A DNA stretch of 13,370 nt from CAYORM01 sp964406375 (GCA_964406375.1 CAYORM010000082.1:1-13370); one strand, 5' to 3'; counted from the stretch's first letter, positions 5,754-13,370 are shown. Made by a program: numbers and translations. Notes: generated by a model from the sequence alone, not told the origin.

Positions 5754-7778
5754 TTGTCCCTCCCCTCCTCCGGCCCGCTCTCCCTCGGCATCGACACCGG
5801 CGGCACCTTCACCGATGCCGTCCTTTACGATCCCGCAACCGACCGCATCCTCGCCGCCGCCAAACGGCTGACGACACGGCACGACCTGTCGCTGGGCATC
5901 GGAGCCGCGATCGACGCGGTGCTGTCGGCCGCCCCGCAGGCGGGTCCGATCGGGCTGGTCAGCCTCTCGACGACACTCGCGACCAATGCCGTGGTCGAGG
6001 GGCAGGGCAGCCCCGCCGCGCTCATCCTGATCGGCTATCCCGACGCGACGCTCGACCGTGCGGGGCTGCGTGCCGCGCTCGGTGGTGACCCGGTCTTCAT
6101 GATCACTGGCGGCCACCGTTCCTCCGGCGAGGAACAGGCGCCGCTCGACCGTGCGGCCGTGGAGGCGGCGATCCGCGATGCCGCCCCTCGTGTCGGCGCC
6201 TTCGCCGTGGCCGGCTTCTTCTCGGTGCGGAACCCCGCCCACGAGATCGCCGTCCGCGAGATGATCGGCACCCTCACCGATCGACCGGTGAGCTGCGGCC
6301 ACGAACTCTCCTCAGCCCTCGACGCCCCCCGCCGGGCACTGACCGCCCTGCTCAACGCCCGGCTGATCCCGCTGACGGCGGGGCTCGTCGACGCCGTCCG
6401 GGCCGGGCTCGAGCGCCGCGGCATCGTGGTACCGCTCATGGTGGTGAAGGGCGACGGCTCGCTCATCTCCGACCGGACAGCGCGGCTGAGACCGGTCGAG
6501 ACGATCCTCTCCGGGCCCGCGGCCAGCGTGGTCGGCGCCCGCCATCTGACCGGCGCCGAGGAGGCGGTCGTCTCCGACATCGGCGGCACGACGACGGACA
6601 TCGCGGTGCTGCGCGGCGGCCGCCCGGTGCTGAGCCGCGACGGCGCACGGGTCGGCGGCTGGCGCACCATGGTGGAGGCGGTGGAGATTCTCACCATCGG
6701 GCTCGGCGGCGACAGCGAATTGCGCATCGACCCCGCCGAGGGGCTCGTGCTGGGCCCGCGCCGATCGGTGCCGCTGGCACTCCTCGCCGTCCAGCATCCC
6801 GAGACCCTGACCGAGCTCGCGGCCCAGGCCGAACGGGGAAGCTGGCGGGCCCTCGACGGCCTCTTCGCCCTGAGGCATCGCCCGCTCCACCCGGGCGAGG
6901 GGCTGGCTGCGAATGAGCAGCGCATCTGGGATGCGCTCGCTGCCGGTCCGAAATCGCTCGATCAGGTGCTGACCAGCCATCTGCTCGACCGGGCCCTCGA
7001 CCGGCTGATCGCCCGCGGCCTCGTGGTTCTGGCCGGCTTCACCCCCACGGATGCCGCCCACATTCTGGGGCGGCAGGATCTCTGGTCGCGTGAGGCGGCG
7101 ATGATCGGCGCGCGGATCTGGATCGCGCGCCCCAGCGAGCCCGGCTGGCAGCCGCCACCGGATGTCGAGAGCTTCGCCGGTCTGGTGGTGGACCGGCTGG
7201 TGACGGACAGTGCACGGGCGATCGCGGAGGCGGCGCTGACCCAGGACGGCGCCGCCGATCCCGCGGCAGAGACGCGCGGCTGGCTGGCCCGTCAGGCGCT
7301 TGCGGGCGACAGCGCCCGGCGGGGCGGCCGGCTGCTGGAGAGCCGCCTCGCCCTGACGGTGCCGCTTGCCTGTATCGGGGCCGGGGCACCGACCTATTAT
7401 CCGGCGGTCGCCGCGCGGCTGGGGACGGATCTGCTGCTCAGTGCCCATGCCGGGGTGACCAACGCCGTCGGTGCCGTCGTCTCCGGCGTTGTGCAGACGG
7501 TGCGCGTGACGATCACCAGCCCCGAAGAGGGCGTGTTCCGCGTGCATGCGCCGGCCGGCACGACGACCTTTGCGGCGCTCGAACCCGCGGCCGAGCGCGC
7601 CACCGCGCTCGCCGAGGCCGAGGCGCGTCGCCGAGCCGCCGAAGCCGGCGCAGCCGAGGCGGCCGTCTCGATCGAGCGCGACGACCGCTTCGCCCACATG
7701 GCCGGCGGATTGTCGGTGTTCGTCGAGAGCGTCATCACCGCCACCGCTGCCGGCCGACCGGCGGCGACAACGGTCTGA
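5754..7778 (+). CDS. hyuA: Hydantoinase/oxoprolinase subunit A-like protein (HyuA family)
   Basis: A 674-residue member of the family that includes ATP-dependent N-methylhydantoinase A, 5-oxoprolinase and acetone carboxylase beta subunits. These use ATP to open or carboxylate small carbonyl or cyclic amide substrates. The actin-like ATPase motifs are visible: GIDTGGTFTD at residues 12-21 and SDIGGTTTDIAVL around Asp275, plus ILSGPAASVVGA before the second. Between about residues 365 and 465 lies an inserted helical segment (TLTELAAQAERGSWRALDGL, later GLVVLAGFTPTDAAHILG) found in one branch of the family. The C-terminal region (SAHAGVTNAVGAVVSG) is complete. The only available start is TTG at 5754, with no Shine-Dalgarno sequence; an in-frame stop lies at 5715. 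No hyuB follows; the next gene is convergent. The family is certain and the substrate is unknown. Confidence 0.88.
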   Translation: MSLPSSGPLSLGIDTGGTFTDAVLYDPATDRILAAAKRLTTRHDLSLGIGAAIDAVLSAAPQAGPIGLVSLSTTLATNAVVEGQGSPAALILIGYPDATLDRAGLRAALGGDPVFMITGGHRSSGEEQAPLDRAAVEAAIRDAAPRVGAFAVAGFFSVRNPAHEIAVREMIGTLTDRPVSCGHELSSALDAPRRALTALLNARLIPLTAGLVDAVRAGLERRGIVVPLMVVKGDGSLISDRTARLRPVETILSGPAASVVGARHLTGAEEAVVSDIGGTTTDIAVLRGGRPVLSRDGARVGGWRTMVEAVEILTIGLGGDSELRIDPAEGLVLGPRRSVPLALLAVQHPETLTELAAQAERGSWRALDGLFALRHRPLHPGEGLAANEQRIWDALAAGPKSLDQVLTSHLLDRALDRLIARGLVVLAGFTPTDAAHILGRQDLWSREAAMIGARIWIARPSEPGWQPPPDVESFAGLVVDRLVTDSARAIAEAALTQDGAADPAAETRGWLARQALAGDSARRGGRLLESRLALTVPLACIGAGAPTYYPAVAARLGTDLLLSAHAGVTNAVGAVVSGVVQTVRVTITSPEEGVFRVHAPAGTTTFAALEPAAERATALAEAEARRRAAEAGAAEAAVSIERDDRFAHMAGGLSVFVESVITATAAGRPAATTV

Positions 7779-7794
7779 CGGGCCGCCGGACCGT
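7770..7794. terminator. Stem-loop joining the ends of hyuA and the EF-G-like gene
   Basis: ACGGTC (7770-7775) pairs with GACCGT (7789-7794), extended by a U-G and a G-C pair to eight pairs around a nine-base loop. It spans the hyuA stop and touches the last base of the opposing stop codon, so it could end transcription in both directions. Neither side has a U-run, so efficiency is doubtful. Confidence 0.35.
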
Positions 7795-9818
7795 CAGGCG
7801 GCGCTCTGCCGCCGCTGTCCTTCGACGACCTGCTCGGCGAGGCGGCCGACCAGCTCCTGCAGATGATCGAAGTGCGCGGTGTAACCGCCCACCCCCAGCG
7901 TGGCGGAGCGCAATTCGACGATCAGCCCCTGCATCTCGGCCTCGGGCATCTGGCACAGCACCTCGTCCCAGCCGTCCCAGCCTTCCGGCACGTCCATTCC
8001 GAGGATCTGGCCGCGGCGACCACTGATGATGGCGTGCACCTTCGCCGTGAACTCCTGCGGTACCCGGATCGAGACCGCCCAGATCGGCTCGAGCAGCACC
8101 GGCTGGCAGAGCGGCAGCACCTCGGCCATCGCCTGGCTGGCCACGGTGCGGAAGGCCTGATCGGAGCTGTCGACGGAATGGTGCTGCCCGTCGACGAGTG
8201 CGACCGCCACATCGACCACGGGAAAGCCGAGCGGGCCGCGGGCGAGCCCGTCCTTCAGCCCGGCCTCGACCGCGGGGATGTAGCCCTTCGGCACAGCGCC
8301 GCCGACGATGCGGTTATGGAAGGCGAAACCCTCGCCACGCTCGACCGGCCAGATCTCGATCTTGATGTCGGCGAACTGGCCGTGACCGCCGGTCTGCCGC
8401 TTGAACCGCGCATGATGGGCGGCGCGACCGCGGATCGTCTCGCGATAGGCGGTGCGCGGCGCCGCCGTCGCCACCGCAACATTGAACCGGGTCTTCAGCC
8501 GCTCGATCGCAATCTGCAGATGGATCTCGCCCTGCCCGTGCAGCAGCAATTGTCCCGTCGCCTCATTGTGTGAGACGGCGTAGCCGGGATCCTCCTCGAC
8601 CAGTCGCGCCAGCGCCGCGGTCAGCTTCACCTCGTCCTTGCGATCGGCCGGCGCGAGGGCGATCGCATCGACCGGTGGCGGGGCGGCGGGCCAGTCCGGC
8701 ATGCGCGCCCGCCCGCCATCGGCAAGGATCAGGTCGCCCGCCTGCGGCGCGTCGAGCCGGCCGAGCCCGACCACGGCACCTGGCTCGGCGGCCTGGATCT
8801 TCTGCGCCTCCGCCCCCGCCATGCGGTAGAGGCCGGCGATGCGCTGGCCGTCCACCGTCAGCGTGTCGGTCGCAGGGCGCCACAGGCGGGCCAGCGCCAT
8901 GCGTCCGAGATGCGGCAGGTGCTGGACGCGGAAGACGGTCGCTGCCGCCGTCGCCGGATCAGGTCCGAGCCGAGTCAGCGTCTCCGTCGGGCCCGGTGCC
9001 TCGTGACGCAGCGCCTTCATCAGCCGCAGCACGCCGTTGCCGTGTTCAGCCGATCCGAAGAAGACGGGAACCAGCAGGTCCTCGCGCAGCACCCGGCCGA
9101 GCTGCTCGTAGATCTCCGCGGGTGCCGGCACCCGCTCTTCGAGGAGCTGCTCGAGCAGCGCGTCGTCGAAATCGGCCAGGGTCTCCAGCATCTCCTGGCG
9201 GGCGGAGGTTTCGCGCTCAATGACGGTGTCCGGCAACGCGATCAGGTCGGCACTGGCATTCTCGCGCCAGCGGAAGGCGCGTTCGCTCACCAGATCGACA
9301 TGGCCCGTCACGCGCTCGCCCTCGCGGATCGGGACCTCGCGCAGGACCAGCGGCCGCTGCGAGGCGCGCTGCAGCGCCGCCATCATCGCGCGCAGGGTCG
9401 CAGTCGCCTTGTCCATCTTGTTGACGAAGAGCACATGCGGAATGCCGCGGGCATCGAGCAGGCGCAGCAGCGGCGCCACGGTCACCGCGCGTTCGGGCTC
9501 CGGCTCAACCACCACGACGACGACGTCTGCGATCCCGGCGGCGGCACAGGCGACGCCCTGCAATTCGACCGAGCCGGGCATGTCGACGATCGTCCAGGTG
9601 TCGCCCAGCCACGCCATGTCGACGATGTTCGGATCGATCGTCATCTGCCGCTGCCGGGCATCGGCCGCCGCATCGCCGAGGCTCGTCCCGCCGGGGACGG
9701 ACCCCTTTCGCTCGATGGCCCCCGCACGGTGCAGCATCGCTTCGAGCAGGCTCGTCTTGCCCGCGGCGTAGGGGCCCATCAGCACCGCGCAGCGATGGGC
9801 CTTCACACGTTCCGTCAT
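7794..9818 (-). CDS. Elongation factor G-like translational GTPase (EF-G paralog)
   Basis: A 674-residue paralog of EF-G with the full five-domain layout. The G domain has G1 GPYAAGKT (15-22), G2 Thr60 in RQMTI, G3 DMPG (79-82), G4 NKMD (133-136) and a G5-like FGSAEHGNGV. Domain IV keeps RQTGGHGQFADI and the tip GQHHSVDSSDQAF, and domain V ends with the RRGQILGMD segment. The differences from a housekeeping EF-G are clear. G3 reads DMPGSVEL instead of DTPGHVDF, so the catalytic His after the Gly is Ser83. The effector region is short and reads ARQRQMTI instead of EQERGITI. It matches the EF-G-like (PRK12740-type) group, whose role is unsettled. It is unlikely to be the main translocase; true fusA normally sits in the str operon, absent here. 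The start has GGGAGG six bases upstream. Same strand as codA, 157 bases away. Confidence 0.9.
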   Translation of the reverse strand: MTERVKAHRCAVLMGPYAAGKTSLLEAMLHRAGAIERKGSVPGGTSLGDAAADARQRQMTIDPNIVDMAWLGDTWTIVDMPGSVELQGVACAAAGIADVVVVVVEPEPERAVTVAPLLRLLDARGIPHVLFVNKMDKATATLRAMMAALQRASQRPLVLREVPIREGERVTGHVDLVSERAFRWRENASADLIALPDTVIERETSARQEMLETLADFDDALLEQLLEERVPAPAEIYEQLGRVLREDLLVPVFFGSAEHGNGVLRLMKALRHEAPGPTETLTRLGPDPATAAATVFRVQHLPHLGRMALARLWRPATDTLTVDGQRIAGLYRMAGAEAQKIQAAEPGAVVGLGRLDAPQAGDLILADGGRARMPDWPAAPPPVDAIALAPADRKDEVKLTAALARLVEEDPGYAVSHNEATGQLLLHGQGEIHLQIAIERLKTRFNVAVATAAPRTAYRETIRGRAAHHARFKRQTGGHGQFADIKIEIWPVERGEGFAFHNRIVGGAVPKGYIPAVEAGLKDGLARGPLGFPVVDVAVALVDGQHHSVDSSDQAFRTVASQAMAEVLPLCQPVLLEPIWAVSIRVPQEFTAKVHAIISGRRGQILGMDVPEGWDGWDEVLCQMPEAEMQGLIVELRSATLGVGGYTAHFDHLQELVGRLAEQVVEGQRRQSAA

Positions 9819-9975
9819 CGGCGGCCTCCCTGGTTATCCGCCGGTCGGAACCCGGACGGCGGGTCCCCCGGCCGTGGTTCAAGCCGGGAGCATGACACGC
9901 CACGGGCGGGGCGCCCAGCCCCGGCGCGCGATCCCCCTTCGGGCTCGGTGCGCCACGCCGACGGGAGCGGCGGCC
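9819..9975. other. Structured 157-base gap between codA and the EF-G-like gene
   Basis: No gene is seen. Several short GC-rich inverted repeats lie in tandem: CCGCCG/CGGCGG (9838-9862), CCCGGC/GCCGGG (9867-9888), GGGGC/GCCCC (9908-9922) and GGCGC/GCGCC (9923-9954). They suggest termination or RNA processing between the two genes. I found no clear promoter for the EF-G-like gene. Confidence 0.4.
9908..9954 (-). terminator. Tandem hairpins downstream of codA
   Basis: Starting 21 bases after the codA stop, GGCGC (9923-9927) pairs with GCGCC (9950-9954), with inner CGA/TCG and CCC/GGG pairs around a three-base loop. A second stem GGGGC/GCCCC (9908-9922) adjoins it. The position fits a codA terminator, but no U-run follows, so it may be Rho-independent only weakly or may just stabilise the transcript end. 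Confidence 0.35.
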
Positions 9976-11262
9976 TCAGGCGATCGAGCCGGGGATGAAG
10001 GTCGGGACGACGCGCTCCGGCCGGCCGGGCAGATCGAGTGCGGTGACACGCTCCGGCGTCCGGGCGATGACGCGGCCGCGCCGGATGACCGCGAGCCGCG
10101 TCGCCTTGAGACGGATCGCCTCAAACGGGTCGGCCGCCTGCAGGATCACGAGATCGGCATGGCAGCCCGGCGCCATCCCGTAGCCCTCGAGATGCATCAG
10201 CGCTGCGGCGTTGGTGGTGACCGCGGCGAAGCAGCGACCGATCGCGTCGAGAGCGGTCATCTGGCCGACATGCACCGCCATATGGGCGACCTCGAGCATG
10301 TCGGCCGAGCCCAGCGCATACCAGGGATCCATCACGCAATCATGGCCGAAGGCGACGGTCAGGCCGGCGGCCATCAGCTCCGGCACCCGGGTCATGCCGC
10401 GGCGCTTGGGATAGGTGTCGTGACGGCCCTGCAGCGTGATGTTGATCAGCGGGTTGGCGATCACGCCCAGCCGCGCCTCGGCCATCAGCGCGATGAGCTT
10501 GGATACATAGTAATTGTCCATCGAGTGCATCGACGTCAGGTGCGACCCGACCACCCGCCCGTGCAGACCGAGCCGGTGCGTCTCATAGGCGAGGCTCTCG
10601 ACGTGACGCGACAGCGGGTCGTCGCTCTCGTCGCAATGCATGTCGACGAGCAGACCCCGTTCCGCCGCGATCTCGCACAGCCGCCGGACCGACGCCGCGC
10701 CATCCGCCATCGTCCGTTCGAAATGCGGAATGCCGCCGACGACATCGACGCCGCGATCGAGCGCCGCGAGCAGGTTCCGCTCGGCATTGGGCGAGCGGTA
10801 GAGCCCGTCCTGCGGAAAGGCGACGAGCTGCAGGTCGATATAGGGCGCGACCCGGCGCTTGACCTCGAGCAGCGCATCGACGGCGAGCAGCCGGTCGTCG
10901 CAGACATCGACATGACTGCGGATCGCGAGCAGCCCCTGCGCCACCGCCAGGTCGCAATAGGCGAGCGCGCGGGCGACGACCGCCTCCTGCGTCAGCTCCG
11001 GCTTGAGCTCGCCCCACAAGGCGATGCCCTCGAGCAGCGTGCCGGACCGGTTCATCCGCGGCAGGCCCAGCGACAGCGTCGCATCCATATGGAAATGCGG
11101 GTCGACGAAAGGCGGGCTCACGAGGCGCCCCGTGGCGTCGATCTCCTGCGGCGCTTCGGCCGCGAGCGACGGCTCAACCGCCACGATGCGCCCCGCCTCG
11201 ATCCCGATATCGATCCCCGTCCGGCCGTCGGGCAGGTTGGCGCGGCGAATGATCAGGTCCAT
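9976..11262 (-). CDS. codA: Cytosine deaminase-like amidohydrolase (CodA family)
   Basis: A 428-residue cytoplasmic metal-dependent amidohydrolase, close to the 427 residues of E. coli CodA, which deaminates cytosine to uracil and ammonia for pyrimidine salvage. Conserved elements appear in CodA order: PHFHMD (metal His56 and His58), SGTLLEGI, HVDV, AFPQDG with Gln151, HCDES with His209 and Glu212, GSHLTSMHS with metal His241, NPLINITLQGRHDTYPKRRG, and FGHDCVMDPWY with metal Asp308. The residue after Asp308 is Cys309, where E. coli has the substrate-pocket Asp314; this may shift substrate choice to another aminopyrimidine or cyclic imine. I chose the ATG at 11262, with AAGGA nine bases upstream, over an in-frame ATG at 11415, which would run through the promoter region and into the divergent GNAT gene. 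No codB permease adjoins it. Confidence 0.87.
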   Translation of the reverse strand: MDLIIRRANLPDGRTGIDIGIEAGRIVAVEPSLAAEAPQEIDATGRLVSPPFVDPHFHMDATLSLGLPRMNRSGTLLEGIALWGELKPELTQEAVVARALAYCDLAVAQGLLAIRSHVDVCDDRLLAVDALLEVKRRVAPYIDLQLVAFPQDGLYRSPNAERNLLAALDRGVDVVGGIPHFERTMADGAASVRRLCEIAAERGLLVDMHCDESDDPLSRHVESLAYETHRLGLHGRVVGSHLTSMHSMDNYYVSKLIALMAEARLGVIANPLINITLQGRHDTYPKRRGMTRVPELMAAGLTVAFGHDCVMDPWYALGSADMLEVAHMAVHVGQMTALDAIGRCFAAVTTNAAALMHLEGYGMAPGCHADLVILQAADPFEAIRLKATRLAVIRRGRVIARTPERVTALDLPGRPERVVPTFIPGSIA

Positions 11263-11349
11263 GCGATCTCGTCCTTCGTCGGGGGCTGTCGGATGCACGA
11301 AAGCGTGGGCGACGATAGCATGGGCGCCCCTAGGGCGGAGGGCGGCAGA

Positions 11350-11808
11350 ATGGCCGAGATCGGAATCCGCAGGGCCGGTGCCGAGGACGTGGCCGCGATC
11401 CGCGCGCTCGTCCATCGCGCCTATGCCCGCTGGATCGCGGTGATCGGCGACGAGCCGCTACCGATGCGGGCCGATTACGACCGGGCCGTGCGCACCCATG
11501 CGGTCTGGCTGGCCGAGACGCCGGCGGGGCTCGCGGGGGTCATCGAACTCGCCGCCCACGCCGATCATCTCCTGATCGTCAATGTCGCGATCGAACCGGC
11601 CGCACAGGGCGCCGGGCTCGGACACCGGCTGCTGGCGCTGGCCGAAGCCCAGGCCCGTGCAGCCGGGCTCGGCGAGCTGCGCCTTTATACCAATGTCCTG
11701 ATGGCTTCGAACCGCGCCCTCTATGCGCGTCTCGGCTATCGCGAGACGGGGATGGAGACGCGCGGCGCCCTGCGCATCGTTCACATGGCTAAGACGATCA
11801 CCGACTGA
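11350..11808 (+). CDS. GNAT family N-acetyltransferase
   Basis: A 152-residue acetyl-CoA-dependent N-acyltransferase of unknown substrate. It begins IGIRRAGAEDVAAIRALVHR, the usual first strand and helix of the fold. Motif A is VNVAIEPAAQGAGLGHRLLA, with the acetyl-CoA pyrophosphate loop QGAGLG at 86-91. It is followed by LYTNVLMASNRALYARLGYRE, the standard C-terminal motif with an Asn and Tyr near the thiol site. The start at 11350 has GGAGG eight bases upstream; an in-frame ATG at 11320 lacks a comparable site. The gene diverges from codA across 87 bases and converges with dxs, leaving only seven bases between stops. Nothing in the context identifies the acceptor. Confidence 0.88.
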   Translation: MAEIGIRRAGAEDVAAIRALVHRAYARWIAVIGDEPLPMRADYDRAVRTHAVWLAETPAGLAGVIELAAHADHLLIVNVAIEPAAQGAGLGHRLLALAEAQARAAGLGELRLYTNVLMASNRALYARLGYRETGMETRGALRIVHMAKTITD

Positions 11809-11815
11809 TCGCCGC

Positions 11816-13370
11816 TCAGGCGCGCACCTCGCCCGCGACCGGCCGGTCGAGCCCCAGCGCAGCGGCCGCTGTCGCGGCGATCGCCTCGGCGTTCAGCCCG
11901 GCCTCGGCGATCTGCCGCTCGGGCTTGTCGTGATCCTGGAAGCGGTCGGGCAGCGTCATCGGCCGGATGCGCAGCCCGGCATCGAGCAGGCCGACGCGCG
12001 CCAGATGGTGCAGCACGATCGAGCCGAAACCGCCGGCCGCCCCCTCCTCCACCGTCACCAGCGCCTCGTGCTCGCGGGCCAGCCGCTCGACGAGATCGGT
12101 ATCGAGGGGTTTGGCGAAACGGGCATCGGCCACCGTCGTCGACAGCCCCATCGCCGCGAGGAGTTCGGCCGCCGCCAGGCTGTCGGCAAGCCGCGACCCG
12201 TAGGACAGGATCGCGATGGTCGTCCCCTCCCGCAGCACCCGGCCGCGGCCGAGCGGCAGCGGCGTGCCGCGCGCCGGCAGCTCGATCCCCACCCCCTCGC
12301 CCCGCGGATAGCGCAGCGCCGATGGGCGGTCGTCGAGCTGCGCCGCCGTCGCCACCATATGGGCGAGCTCCGCCTCGTCGCCGGCGGCCATCAGCACCAT
12401 GCCGGGCAGGCAGCCGAGATAGGCGATGTCGAAGGCGCCAGCATGGGTGGCGCCATCGGCGCCGACGAGCCCGGCCCGGTCGATCGCCAGGCGCACCGGC
12501 AGGTTCTGGATCGCCACGTCGTGGACGACCTGGTCGTAGGCGCGCTGCAGGAAGGTCGAATAGATCGCGGCAAAGGGCTTGTAGCCCTCGCAGGCGAGGC
12601 CCGCGGCGAAGGTCACCGCATGCTGCTCGGCGATGCCGACATCGAAGCAGCGCGAGGGGAAGCGCGCCGCGAAGGCATCCAGCCCCGTGCCGCTCGGCAT
12701 CGCCGCCGTCACCGCCACGATGCGCGGATCGGCCTCGGCCTCGGCGATCAGCGACTGGGCGAAAACGCTGGTGTAGCTCGGCCGGTTCGACGGCGGCTTG
12801 ACCTGCTTGCCGGTGACGACGTCGAAGCGCACGACGCCGTGATACTTGTCGTCCGCCGCCTCGGCCGGGGCGTATCCCTTGCCCTTCTGCGTCACTACAT
12901 GGACGAGGATCGGCCCGTCATCGGCGTCGCGGACATTCTGCAGCACCGGCAGGAGGTGATCGAGCCGGTGCCCGTCGATCGGCCCCACATAATAGAAACC
13001 CAGCTCCTCGAAGAGCGTGCCGCCGGTCACCATGCCGCGGGCATATTCCTCCGCCCGCCGCGCCGCCCGCGCCAGCGGCCGCGGGAAGCGACGCGCCACC
13101 TCGCGCGCGACATGGCGCAGCGAACGATAGGAACGCGACGAGATCAGCCGCGACAGATAGGCGCTCATCGCACCGACCGGCGGGGCGATCGACATGTCGT
13201 TGTCGTTGAGGATCACGACGAGCCGGCTGCCGAGGGCGCCGGCATTGTTCATCGCCTCATAGGCCATCCCGGCGCTCATCGCGCCGTCGCCGATCACCGC
13301 AACGACGCGCCGGTCGGTACCGTCGAGATCGCGGGCGACCGCCATGCCGAGCGCCGCCGAGATCGAGGTC
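11816..13370 (-). CDS. dxs: 1-deoxy-D-xylulose-5-phosphate synthase (Dxs), N-terminus cut by the right edge
   Basis: Thiamine diphosphate enzyme of the first MEP-pathway step: pyruvate plus glyceraldehyde-3-phosphate gives 1-deoxyxylulose-5-phosphate and CO2, feeding isoprenoid, thiamine and pyridoxal synthesis. The visible part is about 518 residues of a usual 630-650. It opens with TSISAALGMAVARDL, which in full enzymes lies near residue 125. The ThDP/Mg motif GDGAMSAGMAYEAMNNAG and NDNDMSI follow, then GPIDGH, KGKGYAPAEAADDKYHG, and the transketolase-like middle domain with DVGIAEQHAVTFAAGLA, whose Glu activates the cofactor. The C-terminal domain (VTVEEGAAGGFGS, LPDRFQDHDKPERQ) is complete and ends at 11816. 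The ATG at 13345 is internal, not the start; the frame stays open to the edge. The 3' end converges with the GNAT gene seven bases away. Confidence 0.96.
   Translation of the reverse strand, partial: TSISAALGMAVARDLDGTDRRVVAVIGDGAMSAGMAYEAMNNAGALGSRLVVILNDNDMSIAPPVGAMSAYLSRLISSRSYRSLRHVAREVARRFPRPLARAARRAEEYARGMVTGGTLFEELGFYYVGPIDGHRLDHLLPVLQNVRDADDGPILVHVVTQKGKGYAPAEAADDKYHGVVRFDVVTGKQVKPPSNRPSYTSVFAQSLIAEAEADPRIVAVTAAMPSGTGLDAFAARFPSRCFDVGIAEQHAVTFAAGLACEGYKPFAAIYSTFLQRAYDQVVHDVAIQNLPVRLAIDRAGLVGADGATHAGAFDIAYLGCLPGMVLMAAGDEAELAHMVATAAQLDDRPSALRYPRGEGVGIELPARGTPLPLGRGRVLREGTTIAILSYGSRLADSLAAAELLAAMGLSTTVADARFAKPLDTDLVERLAREHEALVTVEEGAAGGFGSIVLHHLARVGLLDAGLRIRPMTLPDRFQDHDKPERQIAEAGLNAEAIAATAAAALGLDRPVAGEVRA

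Noticed and set aside
3830..7697. Long minus-strand open frames opposite the amidase, ycgN and hyuA genes
   Set aside because: These are GC-rich antisense shadows; the plus-strand frames carry complete catalytic motifs.
8910..9998. A 362-codon plus-strand open frame
   Set aside because: It is antisense to the EF-G-like gene, whose GTPase motifs are unambiguous, and has no recognisable domain.
9874..11349. Long plus-strand frame continuous with the GNAT gene
   Set aside because: It is antisense to codA; only the last 152 residues resemble a protein family, and GGAGG lies just before ATG 11350.
11263..11349. Sigma-54 promoter for codA or the GNAT gene
   Set aside because: TGCACGAAAGCGTGGG resembles the layout, but the required GG/GC pairs are not at 10-base spacing.
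1..13370. CRISPR arrays, tRNA or rRNA genes, insertion sequences, prophage or toxin-antitoxin genes
   Set aside because: I saw no regularly spaced direct repeats, cloverleaf sequences, transposase motifs or flanking inverted repeats.

Overview
This is GC-rich chromosomal DNA with very short intergenic gaps. The proteins look alphaproteobacterial, possibly Rhodospirillales or Rhizobiales: the XRE regulator carries the LTFQQIQKYE helix, FolB lies next to a pterin dehydratase, and a full-length dxs is present. I cannot name the genus. I see no rRNA, tRNA, CRISPR, insertion sequence or prophage gene. Translational starts were chosen from Shine-Dalgarno spacing and family length.

Left part (1-1122, minus strand): the N-terminal third of an ammonium transporter runs off the left edge. 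It is preceded by a near-perfect sigma-54 (-24/-12) promoter and, further upstream, an imperfect NtrC-like dyad. An XRE-family regulator follows. Next (1123-3646): a 281-base divergent spacer holding two palindromes, then folB on the plus strand, converging with a minus-strand run of Nudix hydrolase -> TauE/SafE permease -> pterin-4a-carbinolamine dehydratase.

Middle (3722-7778, plus strand): an amidase-signature enzyme whose ribosome binding site lies in a 9-bp inverted repeat, a tightly coupled YcgN/UPF0260 cysteine-cluster protein starting at TTG, and a lone HyuA-type hydantoinase/oxoprolinase subunit. Right part: minus-strand codA-like cytosine deaminase followed by a divergent EF-G paralog, with a structured 157-base gap between them. 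A GNAT acetyltransferase diverges from codA and converges with dxs, whose N-terminus is cut off at the right edge.

Taken together, three enzymes that act on amide, cyclic-amide or amidine C-N bonds (amidase, HyuA-like, CodA-like) sit within about 11 kb of an ammonium transporter with a nitrogen-limitation type promoter. This fits a nitrogen-scavenging theme, but only the transporter shows a regulatory signal for it. Two or three pterin/folate-type genes are also clustered. I found no convincing undescribed multi-gene system. The best leads are specific deviations: the EF-G paralog without the catalytic His, CodA with Cys at the Asp314 position, HyuA without HyuB, and the hairpin over the amidase ribosome binding site.
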